DNA from: Polycyclovorans algicola TG408
Lineage (GTDB): Bacteria > Pseudomonadota > Gammaproteobacteria > Nevskiales > Nevskiaceae
NCBI RefSeq assembly: GCF_000711245.1
Contig: NZ_JOMH01000001.1
Location: 2,598,830 to 2,662,829 of the forward strand
Length of the DNA: 64,000 nt
Direction of reading: 5' to 3'
The position numbers and the translations under genes were made by a program. Positions 9,147 through 18,290 of this stretch are shown here, piece by piece (the stretch's first letter is position 1; the number at the start of each line of letters is the position of its first letter). The notes beneath the pieces are model-generated. The model was not told the origin of the DNA and made no database searches. It saw only the letters and a program-made list of their open reading frames with translations.

Positions 9147-10598
9147 ATGGCAGTAACCGAGCAGTCCACCCGAGATGCCTTTTTTATCGGCGGTGAGTGG
9201 GTCAAGCCCGCCACAGACAAGCGCTTCAAGGTCATTGGCGCCAACACCGGCGAAGTGATTGGCAGCGTGCCGGAAGGCAGCATTGCCGACATCGACCGTG
9301 CCGTGGTCGCCGCGCGCGCCGCCTTCAATGGCGCCTGGGGCCGCACCAGTGGCGCCGAGCGCGGCGCCATCATCAACAAGTTTGCCGACGCCATCGAGAA
9401 GCGCATTCCCGAAATCAGCGCGGCGGTCAGTTCGCAGAACGGCATGCCCATCAGCCTGTCGTCGCAGCTCGAAGGCGCCTATGTGGTCGGCCTACTGCGC
9501 TACTACGCCAACATGGCCAGCACCATGCAGTTTGAAGAGCGGCGTCCGTCACCGATGGGCTTTGACACCCTGGTGCGCCGCGAAGCGCTCGGCGTGGTCG
9601 GCGGCATCGTGCCGTGGAACTACCCGGTGGTGCTGTCGATCCTCAAGATCGGCCCGGCGCTGGTGTCGGGCTGCACCCTGGTGCTCAAGCCCTCACCCGG
9701 CACCGTGCTCGACAGCTACATCATTGCCGAAGCCGCGCAGGAAGCCGGCATTCCGGCGGGTGTCATCAACTGGGTGCCCGGTGAACGCGAAGTCGGCGCA
9801 CACCTGGTCGCGCATCCCGGCATCAACAAGGTGGCCTTCACCGGCTCCACCGCTGCCGGTCGCAAGATCGCTGAAGTGTGCGGCCGCCTGCTGCGCCCGG
9901 TCACTTTGGAACTCGGCGGCAAGTCGGCCGCCATTATTCTGGAAGACGCCGAAATTGCGCCGCTGCTCGAAGGCATGGGCTTCGCCTCGTTCGGCAACAA
10001 CGGCCAGACCTGCGCCGCCAGCACCCGCATCCTGGTGCCGGCCAGCCGTTACGACGAAATTGTTGATGCCGTGGCCAGCATGGCCAAGTCACTGAAGGTG
10101 GGCAACTCGCTCGATCCTGAAACCCAGATCGGCCCGATGGCCTCCGAAGCGCATCGCAACGTGGTCGAGCGCTACATCGCCACCGGCAAGGGCGAGGCCC
10201 GGCTGGTCGCCGGTGGCGGTCGTCCGAAAAATGTCGGCAACGGCTGGTTCGTCGAGCCCACCGTGTTTGCTGACGTCGACAACAAAGCCACCATCGCCCA
10301 GGAAGAAATCTTCGGGCCGGTGCTGTCCATCATCAAGTACAAGGACGAAGACGACGCCGTGCGCATCGCCAACGACTCCGACTTCGGACTGGGCGGCACG
10401 GTGTGGTCCAAGGACTCGCTGCACGCCCAGGACGTGGCACGCCGCGTGCAGACCGGCAGCATCGGCGTCAACGGCTACATGCTTGACATCAACGCGCCGT
10501 TTGGCGGCGTCAAGGCCAGCGGTATGGGTCGTGAGCTGGGGCCGGAATCGCTGAACAGCTATCTGGCCTACAAGTCGGTCTACCTGCCCGCGGGTTGA
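9147..10598 (+). CDS. NAD(P)-dependent aldehyde dehydrogenase
   Basis: The 483-residue protein is a full-length ALDH-superfamily enzyme that oxidises an aldehyde to the acid. It has PWNYP near 153, the general base in VTLELGGKS (Glu255), the nucleophile in GQTCAAS (Cys289) and EEIFGPVLS near 388. The ribosome site GAGGAG precedes ATG 9147. A terminator follows directly, so it is probably monocistronic. Divergence from the SDR gene and the acyl-CoA ligase nearby suggest an alcohol-aldehyde-acid-CoA route. The specific aldehyde is unknown. Confidence 0.93.
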   Translation: MAVTEQSTRDAFFIGGEWVKPATDKRFKVIGANTGEVIGSVPEGSIADIDRAVVAARAAFNGAWGRTSGAERGAIINKFADAIEKRIPEISAAVSSQNGMPISLSSQLEGAYVVGLLRYYANMASTMQFEERRPSPMGFDTLVRREALGVVGGIVPWNYPVVLSILKIGPALVSGCTLVLKPSPGTVLDSYIIAEAAQEAGIPAGVINWVPGEREVGAHLVAHPGINKVAFTGSTAAGRKIAEVCGRLLRPVTLELGGKSAAIILEDAEIAPLLEGMGFASFGNNGQTCAASTRILVPASRYDEIVDAVASMAKSLKVGNSLDPETQIGPMASEAHRNVVERYIATGKGEARLVAGGGRPKNVGNGWFVEPTVFADVDNKATIAQEEIFGPVLSIIKYKDEDDAVRIANDSDFGLGGTVWSKDSLHAQDVARRVQTGSIGVNGYMLDINAPFGGVKASGMGRELGPESLNSYLAYKSVYLPAG

Positions 10599-10617
10599 TC
10601 AACCGTCTGAACCTCGA

Positions 10618-10653
10618 AACCCGCCCGTGCCGTTTGGCAAGGGCGGGTTTTTC
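10618..10653 (+). terminator. Rho-independent terminator of the aldehyde dehydrogenase gene
   Basis: AAACCCGCCC and GGGCGGGTTT pair as a 10-base stem around a 13-base loop, followed by TTTCG. It starts 19 bases after the stop codon. Confidence 0.85.
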
Positions 10654-10740
10654 GTTACGGCGGCAGGAACCCCGCGCGCATCCCCAAGTTCGCCCTTTTC
10701 CGTCGAGACGGCGTTTGGGGCAGCGAGTATTTGGCCGCCT

Positions 10741-12135
10741 GAATGTCCACGCGGTCTGAAACTCGAAGGTGGTGAAGGCGTCCTTGAGCTTGCCCTCGAC
10801 GGCAGCCGGATCGCGCACCTTGTTGGTGATCACCGCGCAGGGGCGACGACCGCTTTCATCGACCCGCAACGAGACTGTGCCACCGCCGTCGATGACGCCG
10901 CCGGCCACTTCTTCGGCGACGCGACGCAGAATATCGACGCGCAGCGCGGGCTTGTTGATCTTGCCCAAGGCAGTCATCGGCAGCGCTGGATGGCCGACCA
11001 GCTCCTCTTAAATCATGCCCGGATCGATGTTGTGTTCGCCGCGGACGATCACGTCCTTGGCGCGATCGAACAGCCAGAGCCGTCCGTTTTCATCAACCAC
11101 ACCAACGTCCCCGGTGTTGGCCCAGCGCGGATCGCCCAGCATGGCCTGGACAAAGAACTCCTTGTCGAGGCTGGAGTCGACATACCCCGGCGTGACGCCA
11201 GGCCCGCCGATCGCCAGATTCTTCGTGAAACGCACGAATCAGTCGCAGGGGCACGGTGCTACCGCCGGCATTGAAGCTCTGGATGCAGTGGCCGTCCGAG
11301 GTGGCACCGCGCACTGCCATGATGGCCGAGGCGGTCGCCGGGGTGGCGATCACCGAGGTCATCTTGTAGTGCCGGGCAATGTCCCAGAAGTCTTTGATGA
11401 TGCCGGGGTTGCGAAAGCCATCGGTGGTCAGGGTGAGCACTGTCGGCTCATCCAGAATGGCGCGCAGCGACAGCATCACGCAGCCACCGACATGGAAGTT
11501 GGGCATGGCGTGGCCGACCACGCCGTCGGTCGACGGCCCCGACATGGCGCCAGTGGTCCAGGCGTTGATCAACTGACCGTAATGGGTTTGGCGCACCAGT
11601 TTGGGTGCCGCGGTGGTGCCGTCGGTGGGCAGTTACACCGCTTCGGCGTTGCCATCAGTCTGCGGCGTGAAGCCGAGGCCGGGCTGGCGGGCGGCGAGCA
11701 CGGTGGTGGTGTCTTTGCTGGCGTCGTCCACACCGACCAGCAACACCTTGCGCAGGTTTGGCACCAACGTGATCAGCTCATCGAGTTTATTCCACATACC
11801 GGGGCCAAACTGGTCGGTGGTGGTCAGCAGCACCGTGGTGTTGGCGGTGTTCATGATCGCCGCGACCTGCTTCAACTCCAGGTAGGGGTTCACCGGGTTG
11901 GCAATGCCGGCGGTCGACGCGCCCCACGCGGCAATCAGCGCCTCGGGCAGCATCGGCAGGATGATGGTGACCACCGAGCGCTGGTCATCGGCAATCTCCT
12001 TGAACAAGCTGGCGCTACGCTCAACCTGGTCGAGCAGATCGCGGTAGGCAATCACCCGCAGCGCTGCGGATGCGTGCGCGGGCAATGCTGCCGGTGACCA
12101 GGGCGTGACCATCGAGCCAAAGTTCCGGGTTCATT
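10741..12135 (-). pseudogene. Decayed AMP-dependent acyl-CoA synthetase gene
   Basis: Fragments of one synthetase lie in order on the minus strand. They are: a start with good ribosome site (MNPELW at 12135, preceded by AAGGAGAGG); the N-domain (YRDLLDQVERSASLF to VLLVGVDD, 12112-11640); a stop codon near 11633; the P-loop TDGTTAAPKL and following core to about 11245; then NLAIGGPGVTPGYVD, WANTGDVGVVD and DRAKDVIVRGEHNIDPGMI (11230-11015); a TAA stop; and the C-terminal TALGKINKPALR. Compared with intact family members, about 60 residues are missing before NLAIGG and about 90 before TALGK. The parts lie in different frames. The gene cannot make a working ligase. Confidence 0.9.
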
Positions 12136-12247
12136 GGTTGCCTCTCCTTGTCGGTTGATTTCGCGAGTTCCCGGCACCTGGACATACGGCACCAGCACCC
12201 GCTGACGAATCGCGCGCTGCACGCGCGGTTCGCCACGATTTCAAGGA

Positions 12248-13189
12248 TTAAACCGTATCGCCGGGCTCGGCTTTTGCAGAAACGCCTCTCGCAATCTCGG
12301 CTTGGCGCCGGAACTGACTGGGCGTCATGCCGGTGATGCTGTGAAAAACCTGGGTGAAATGTGACTGGTTGCCGAAGCCCACTTCCAGCGCGATGTCCAC
12401 CAGGTGCTGTTGCGTGGTTCTCAACAGCTTCCGGGCACGTTCGATGCGGCGCTGCGTGAGGTAGCGATGTGGCGTCAGCCCGGTCAGACGGCGAAAACGG
12501 CGCACGAAGTGGGAGCGACTCACGCCCGCCTTGGCGGCCAGCGTTTCAAGCTTCAGCGGCTCGTCCAAGTGCGCATCAATGAAATCCAGCATGGCATCAA
12601 GCTTGGCAAACGTGTGCGGATGCTCAGCCACGTCACTAGCGGTCACCACGGGCGCTTCAGCTCGACGGAAACCTCGCATCAGATGTAGCAGCAGCGCTCG
12701 GGTCACGGCGTGGACGTAGGGGAAATTACCAGCATCGGCCTGTCGCGCTTCTGCGCGCAAGATCTCCATGCATTGCACGGCAAAGGCGTCATCAAACGCG
12801 AACCGGAAGTCCAGTCCATGGCTGACCGAGGCCAGAGCCAGACTTTCCACCACCTGTCGCGGCACATGAATGGTGGCGAAGCTGACCTCGCCATCGATTC
12901 TGTATCGCACGTGTCGACCCGGCGGTACCACGCTCAGGAGCCCTGGCATCGAGAGTGCTGTGCTCCAGGGGCCATTGCAGGCGGCTCGAACTTTACGCGA
13001 ACCCTCGCTGTGCAGGGCGATCACCAAATCATCGTTTTCGGACAGCTCGAAGCCATCGACCCATGGCAACTTCCATTCACAAACGGCCATCCCGCCCCAG
13101 GAGGCGGTCTGCTGTGACCGCACCGGGGACAGCACATTTACGCCTTGACGCATCGAGTCCAACGCACGCCGTTCCGGAGTGCAACCCAT
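12248..13189 (-). CDS. AraC-family transcriptional regulator
   Basis: This 313-residue protein has an N-terminal cupin/AraC_binding_2-like ligand domain and, from about residue 205, two helix-turn-helix motifs: LETLAAKAGVSRSHFVRRFRRLTG, and VDIALEVGFGNQSHFTQVF followed by the family signature GMTPSQFRR. The start at 13189 is chosen because AGGAGGAG lies 6 bases upstream. It is divergent from nothing intact and lies head-to-head with a 680-base gene-free stretch. Its old target may have been the decayed acyl-CoA synthetase operon downstream (inference). Confidence 0.9.
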   Translation of the reverse strand: MGCTPERRALDSMRQGVNVLSPVRSQQTASWGGMAVCEWKLPWVDGFELSENDDLVIALHSEGSRKVRAACNGPWSTALSMPGLLSVVPPGRHVRYRIDGEVSFATIHVPRQVVESLALASVSHGLDFRFAFDDAFAVQCMEILRAEARQADAGNFPYVHAVTRALLLHLMRGFRRAEAPVVTASDVAEHPHTFAKLDAMLDFIDAHLDEPLKLETLAAKAGVSRSHFVRRFRRLTGLTPHRYLTQRRIERARKLLRTTQQHLVDIALEVGFGNQSHFTQVFHSITGMTPSQFRRQAEIARGVSAKAEPGDTV

Positions 13190-13874
13190 GATTTTCTCCT
13201 CCTGCGCACTGCTTGGCGTCCTGCTCATGCTTCATTTTATTTCCATCGGCAGCCGGCCAAATACCCCACACGCCACTGATTCCTGCGAGCACGTTTTGAA
13301 CAATGTCTGTAGCCGGAATCGAAAGACGGGCCCATCAGCGCGGTCGAGACTACCCCAATGCCAAAAAACGGTTGACTTCCGCAGTCAACGCCGCGCCAAA
13401 CTCGAACGACTATAAAGATGCCCGCTTTCATTACCAACCGAGACGCCAACGTCCACAACCCGGCAGGTGCCGACTACCGGCACGCTGAAGCCAATGTTGG
13501 GTCTGCGTCTGCATTCTCAAAAAAAAGCTGATGAGCATTCTCGATACCGCGGCCCGTCGCGGCGTCGGCCCCTGTATCGACGCCGCTGTCATCCCGATGG
13601 ATTACGACCACCTGGCCAGATCTCAATCTTCTGAGGCGTCCCGACGTTCCCCCTTTCGTCATGTCCGGGTTGGCAAAGACATCACCCCATGTTTGCCCCG
13701 CCCTCCCTCCTCAGGGGCAGCCCACCCGGACCTGACGATTTTCTGATCACGCCTATCCCTTTCAGACCCGCGAGCAGGAAAACGTCTCCGCCATGAATCA
13801 CACCCTGATAACTGTGCCGTGCTGAGGTAGAAAAATTGGCACTCGGGGCCCCGTAATGGAAACGGGGTTACACG
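13190..13874. other. Gene-free stretch
   Basis: Open frames here are short, without ribosome sites and unlike known proteins on either strand. The base composition is less GC-rich in the middle (around 13380-13540) than in the flanking genes. I see no convincing promoter or RNA structure. It may be scar sequence left by the insertion and deletion that destroyed the OmpA-like gene to the right. Confidence 0.5.
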
Positions 13875-13925
13875 GTGAAGAAGTGACGGTTTACAGAAGA
13901 GCAGATTGCGTTCGACCTGCTGGCG
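13875..13925 (+). mobile_element. Scrap of an IS3-family transposase orfA
   Basis: The plus strand reads V-K-K-stop-RFTEEQIAF before diverging, which matches the first dozen residues of IS3-family OrfA (MKKSRFTEEQIAFAL) with one stop. Nothing else of the element is recognisable. It abuts the truncated OmpA-like gene. Confidence 0.55.
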
Positions 13926-13929
13926 GAGC

Positions 13930-14794
13930 TGAGAACTCCACTCCGTCGTGTTCCAGCGCCAGCAGTTCTCCGAATCTGTCAGCGACTACGAAGCCTGCAC
14001 CTTGTTCTGGTCACTGAACTACTTCCCGTCAACAGGAGCCGGCGCCGCCGGCACCGGCCGAGGTGGTCGAGCCCACCGACTCCGACAACGACGGCGTTCC
14101 GGACGACATCGACCAGTGTCCGAACACGCCGTCTGGCGAAGCGGTCGACAGCGTCGGTTGCCCCCTGCCGCCGCCCGCACCCCTTTGCGGTGAAGCCATG
14201 AGCGGCAGCGTGGCCTCTGTCGAAGGTTGCGACGTCGGCGAGTCCATCGTGCTTCGCGGGGTCAACTTTGCCACTGACAAGTCCAACCTTGATGCCAACG
14301 CGCGGACCCTGCTGGATGATGTGGTGGCCGACCTCAAAAACTTCTCTGACGTGGAAGTCGAGATCAGTGGCCATACCGACAGCCGTGGCGACGCCAGCTA
14401 CAACCAGAAGCTCTCGGAGCGTCGCGCCAACAGCGTCCGCGACTATCTGGTCGACAACGGCATCGCGGACAACCGGCTGAGCACCGTCGGGTACGGACTC
14501 ACCCGGCCTATCGGCGACAACGAAACCACCGAGGGTCAGGCCGAGAATCGTCGCGTCGAACTGCGCATCACCGGCGGCTCAGCGGTTCGTGGTGCAGCGC
14601 CGAGTGGCTCGTCTTCGCCCACCACGCCAGAGGCGGCCGAAGATTCGGCGCCAGCGGCCATTCCGGAAGACGAATCCGACGACACTTCGGACGATGTCGA
14701 GGCCACGCCCGAACCAGCGCCCGAGGCAACCACGGTTCCGGTTTCTGAGGACGACGACACGGACGAAGCCTTGGATGAGCTGTTCGACTTCTAA
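13930..14794 (+). pseudogene. OmpA-like gene copy C, barrel deleted
   Basis: From 14063 a 243-residue frame encodes a TSP3-type calcium motif (DSDNDGVPDDIDQCPNTP), a Cys-containing linker (PLCGE...VEGC), an OmpA peptidoglycan-binding domain (HTDSRG...LSERRANSV...NRRVEL) and an acidic tail ending DEALDELFDF. It is the third paralogue of the genes at 27351 and 45619. The beta-barrel half is gone. Only its last strand (TLFWSLNYFP, 13990-14026) survives, one frame off, directly after the IS3-type scrap. There is no signal peptide or ribosome site, so the product is unlikely to reach the envelope. Confidence 0.82.
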
Positions 14795-14821
14795 GTCCCT
14801 CCTTAGACGGTCGAGACCATT

Positions 14822-14851
14822 GCCCGGCGCTCAATGAGCGCCGGGTTTTTT
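14822..14851 (+). terminator. Terminator of OmpA-like copy C
   Basis: GCCCGGCGCT-CAAT-GAGCGCCGGG-TTTTTT is a strong intrinsic terminator. The same hairpin, with the same 40 bases before it, follows OmpA-like B on the other strand at 45561-45591. Confidence 0.92.
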
Positions 14852-14967
14852 CTGTCTGTCGCTGGGAATGTAGTATGGAACCAGACGGGTTTGCCCTACC
14901 CAAGCAGTCAGCTTATGCTCCATGTGTAAGTCAGTTATACAAAAGAAAAACACGAGAGCAAACCGCG

Positions 14968-15564
14968 ATGGATGGGGAAACAAACTTGCCGAACAAACGG
15001 GCACGGAAGCCGTTGAATCGAGAACGGCTGCAGGCCGCTCGCCCATTCGGCGCAACGATCAAGCCGGGTTCGGCTGCCCGCGCGAATGTTGATCAAGCCT
15101 CGCTTGACGATGACAAGAACGCGATCCGGCTCAGCTTTCTGATTCACGACGTTTCGCGCATGCGGCGCAGCGCCTATGACCAGTTCATGAAGCCGCTGGC
15201 CATCACCCGTGCCCAGTGGTGGGTGCTGGCCAACCTGTCTCGCCAGGACGGCATGATGCAGACCCAGTTGGCAGCCGTGCTGGATGTTGGCAAGGCCAGC
15301 CTCGGCATCCTCATCGAGAAGCTCGAGCGAAGCGGGTGGCTGACACGCCAGGAAGACCCCAACGACAAGCGGGCGAAGCGGGTCTTCCTGACCCGTCCGG
15401 CCCACGCGCTGATCGCTCGGATGACCAAGATGGAGCACAGCTTCAACAAGCAGGTGCTGGCCGATCTGACCCCCGAGGAGCGGGCCACGCTGGTCACGGC
15501 GCTGCAGAAGATCAAGGACTCAATCGGCAGAATGGACTTCCACGCGGCGATGCAAGCCTTTTAG
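14968..15564 (+). CDS. MarR-family transcriptional regulator
   Basis: The 198-residue protein has a basic N-terminal extension of about 50 residues and then a MarR winged helix. It shows AQWWVLANLSRQDGMMQTQLAAVLDVGKASLG as the recognition region, and the wing with DPNDKRAKRVFLT. The start at 14968 follows a GAGAG-containing leader; an upstream in-frame start at 14875 would add 31 unlikely residues. It precedes the two acyl-CoA dehydrogenase genes on the same strand and probably controls them, perhaps through the palindrome at 15668. Confidence 0.85.
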   Translation: MDGETNLPNKRARKPLNRERLQAARPFGATIKPGSAARANVDQASLDDDKNAIRLSFLIHDVSRMRRSAYDQFMKPLAITRAQWWVLANLSRQDGMMQTQLAAVLDVGKASLGILIEKLERSGWLTRQEDPNDKRAKRVFLTRPAHALIARMTKMEHSFNKQVLADLTPEERATLVTALQKIKDSIGRMDFHAAMQAF

Positions 15565-15667
15565 CGGCAGGCCGGATCATCTCACTGCAGAGCGCGCCTG
15601 AGCACGGTCGGCGAACTTGTCAGCTGAGCACGGTGTTATTAGTATTGTTACATACGGTACACAAGCG

Positions 15668-15682
15668 AACCGATTATCGGTT
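15668..15682. promoter_or_regulatory. Palindrome upstream of acyl-CoA dehydrogenase operon
   Basis: AACCGAT-T-ATCGGTT is a perfect 15-base palindrome about 90 bases before ATG 15774, in an AT-richer promoter-like stretch (TATTAGTATTGTTACATACGG). It is a plausible site for the MarR regulator encoded just upstream. Confidence 0.45.
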
Positions 15683-15773
15683 ACCATGTGGTCGTGGGCA
15701 ATCAAGCCCCCCATTTGATGAGCCGCTGTTCATCAGCGAATCAAACCAAACCCAACTGAAGTCGGAGTGCACC

Positions 15774-16940
15774 ATGGATTTCTCCCCCAATTCGGATCAT
15801 CAGGCCATCCGTGACGGTGTCGGCGCCGTCGTTAAATCGTTTGGCGACGAGTACTGGCTGGCACGCGACGAGGACGGCGTATTCCCAACGGAGTTCCACC
15901 GCGCCATGGCAGACGGCGGCTGGCTGGGCCTGACCATGCCCGAAGAATACGGCGGCTCCGGCCTGGGCGTCACCGAGGCCATGGTGATGATGCATGAGGT
16001 GGGCAGCCACGGCGGTGGCATGGCCGCGACCTCATCAGTGCACATCAACCTGTTCGGGCCCCACCCGATCATCGTGATGGGCACCCATGAACAGAAAGAG
16101 CGGTGGATTCCGAACCTGGTGGCGGGCAAGGACCAGTGCTGCTTCGGCTTTACCGAGCCCAACGCCGGCCTCAACACCACCGCGATCAAGACCTTCGCCC
16201 GCAAAGTCGACGGCGGCTACATCGTCGACGGACAGAAGGTGTGGACCTCGACCGCGCAGGTCGCCAACAAGGTCATGTTGCTGACCCGCACCACCAAGCT
16301 CGAAGACTGCAAGAAGCCCACCGACGGCATCACCATCTTTTATACCGACCTCGACCGCAGCAAGATCGAAGTCAAGAAAATCCCCAAGATGGGCCGCAAG
16401 GCAGTCGACTCCAACTCAATCTTCATCGACGGTTTGTTCATCCCCGATGAAGATCGTATTGGTGAGGAAGGCAAGGGCTTCAAATACATCCTGCACAGCC
16501 TCAACCCGGAACGCGTGCTAATCGGGGTCGAAGCCATCGCGATTGGCCAGGACGCGCTGCGTCGTGCCTCGCAGTACGCCAAGGAGCGCGTGGTCTTCAA
16601 CCGTCAGATCGGTATGAACCAGGGCATTCAGCACCCGCTCGCCGAAAACTGGATGGCGTTGGAAGCCGCCTATCTGATGGTGCAGAAGGCCGCGTGGCTC
16701 TACGACAACGACCAGCCCTGCGGTGCCGAAGCCAACGCCGGCAAGTTTCTCGGCGCGCGTGCGGGCTATGACGCCTGCCTGCAGGCGGTGCTGACCCACG
16801 GCGGCTTTGGTTATGCCAAGGAGTACCACGTCGAACGATTGCTGCGCGAGGTCACGGTGACCCGCATCGCGCCGATTACCGAGCAGATGATCATGTCGTT
16901 TATCGCCGAAAAAGTGCTCGGTCAGCCCAAATCTTACTGA
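15774..16940 (+). CDS. Acyl-CoA dehydrogenase (first of pair)
   Basis: This 388-residue FAD flavoprotein introduces an alpha-beta double bond into an acyl-CoA and passes electrons to ETF. The family motifs are EEYGGSGLG (about 55), FGFTEPNAGLNTT (about 124), DGQKVWTS (about 155), RKAVDSNSIFID and the C-terminal HGGFGYAKEYHVERLLREV. The usual GSD of the TEP segment is GLN here, so it belongs to a divergent subfamily. The start at 15774 gives standard length; the frame is open far upstream, where it runs through the MarR gene in another frame. It is paired with the next ACAD, 52 bases on. Confidence 0.92.
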   Translation: MDFSPNSDHQAIRDGVGAVVKSFGDEYWLARDEDGVFPTEFHRAMADGGWLGLTMPEEYGGSGLGVTEAMVMMHEVGSHGGGMAATSSVHINLFGPHPIIVMGTHEQKERWIPNLVAGKDQCCFGFTEPNAGLNTTAIKTFARKVDGGYIVDGQKVWTSTAQVANKVMLLTRTTKLEDCKKPTDGITIFYTDLDRSKIEVKKIPKMGRKAVDSNSIFIDGLFIPDEDRIGEEGKGFKYILHSLNPERVLIGVEAIAIGQDALRRASQYAKERVVFNRQIGMNQGIQHPLAENWMALEAAYLMVQKAAWLYDNDQPCGAEANAGKFLGARAGYDACLQAVLTHGGFGYAKEYHVERLLREVTVTRIAPITEQMIMSFIAEKVLGQPKSY

Positions 16941-16992
16941 CACGCGCCCTTCGCGCGTTCGGCCTCATCACCTTTCATTACCGGTCTGCCCC

Positions 16993-18159
16993 ATGTTCCA
17001 GAGAAAATTGTTCAACGAAGAACACGAGATGTTTCGCGACTCCGTTCGCAAGTTCATTGAAAAAGAGATCGCGCCCTACCATGAGCAGTGGGAACACGAC
17101 GGCGTGGTCCCCCGCGAGGTCTGGCTGAAAGCGGGTGAAGCCGGCATGTTGTGCTGCACCGTGCCCGAGGAGTACGGCGGGCTCGGGCTTGATTACCTGT
17201 TTGACGTCATCGTCTTCGAAGAAATCGCCCGCTGCGGCTACACCGGCCCGGGCTTTCTCATTCACTGCGATCTGGTCGCGACCTATGTGAAATCCTTCGG
17301 CACCGAAGAGCAGAAAAAGCACTGGCTGCCGAAGATGGTTTCGGGTGAGGCCATCGGCTCGCTCGGCATGACCGAACCGCATGCCGGCTCCGACCTGCGC
17401 AACATCCGCACCAAAGCGGTTCGCGACGGCGACGACTACGTCATCAACGGTCAGAAGGTGTTCATCTCCAACGGTCAGATGTGCGACGTGCTGGTGCTGG
17501 CCACGAAGGTCGGCGACGACGCCGAGAAAGGCGCCGTGACGCTGTTCCTGGTCGATGCCTCGCTGCCCGGTTTCAAGCGTGGCCGCAATCTCGACAAGCT
17601 GGGTCTGAAGGCGCAGGACACCTCCGAACTGTTCTTCGAAGACCTGCGCGTGCCAGCCAGCGCCATGCTCGGCAAGCCCGGCCAGGGCTTCCCGCTGATG
17701 ATGACCAAGTTGTCGCAGGAACGGCTGGCCCAGGCGATCCGCTCAGCCACCGTGTCGGAGCACCTGGTGCAGATCACCGCCGAGTACACCGCTGATCGCA
17801 AGGCTTTCGGCAAAACCATTGCCGACTTCCAGAACACCCAGTTCAAGCTCGCCGAGCTGAAAACCGAGGCGGTCATTGGCCGGGTGTTTACCGACAGCTG
17901 CATCGAAAAGTTCATGGCCGGCGAGCTCGATCCCGTCGATGCCGCGATGGCAAAAATGTGGCTCTCGAACCTGCACTGCAAGATTGCCGATGAATGTCTG
18001 CAACTGTTCGGCGGTTGGGGTTACATGTGGGAATACCCGATCTGCCGCGCCTATGCCGACGCGCGCATCGTCAAGATCGCTGGCGGCTCCATCGAGATCA
18101 TGAAACACATCATCGCCAAGGACATGTTCAGTCGCATCAAACGCGGTGAAACGGCGTAA
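16993..18159 (+). CDS. Acyl-CoA dehydrogenase (second of pair)
   Basis: Also 388 residues, this is closer to the long-chain/branched ACAD type. It has EEYGGLGLDY (about 57), SLGMTEPHAGSDL (about 123), NGQKVFISNG (about 152), LSQERLAQAIRS (about 239), RKAFGKTIADFQNTQFKLAE and QLFGGWGYMWEYPICRAYAD with the downstream IAGGSIEIMK. All FAD-binding positions look intact. It probably acts in the same pathway as the preceding gene. Two ACADs followed by a reductase and a BadH-like SDR resemble alicyclic-acid degradation clusters. Confidence 0.94.
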   Translation: MFQRKLFNEEHEMFRDSVRKFIEKEIAPYHEQWEHDGVVPREVWLKAGEAGMLCCTVPEEYGGLGLDYLFDVIVFEEIARCGYTGPGFLIHCDLVATYVKSFGTEEQKKHWLPKMVSGEAIGSLGMTEPHAGSDLRNIRTKAVRDGDDYVINGQKVFISNGQMCDVLVLATKVGDDAEKGAVTLFLVDASLPGFKRGRNLDKLGLKAQDTSELFFEDLRVPASAMLGKPGQGFPLMMTKLSQERLAQAIRSATVSEHLVQITAEYTADRKAFGKTIADFQNTQFKLAELKTEAVIGRVFTDSCIEKFMAGELDPVDAAMAKMWLSNLHCKIADECLQLFGGWGYMWEYPICRAYADARIVKIAGGSIEIMKHIIAKDMFSRIKRGETA

Positions 18160-18290
18160 GCCAAGCCGAACGCCGTCACTAGGTTGTCGCCGGGTCAGGG
18201 GCATACTTCTGGCCCGGCCCACCGACCTGGGTGGCGAGCGTTCAATCAAGTACTGACGGGTCTGCGCGCGCAAATCCGCAAGGAGTGAAG

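Noticed and set aside
13527-13746. Short plus-strand open frame in the 13.2-13.9 kb gap
   Set aside because: No ribosome site and no similarity or composition suggesting a protein.
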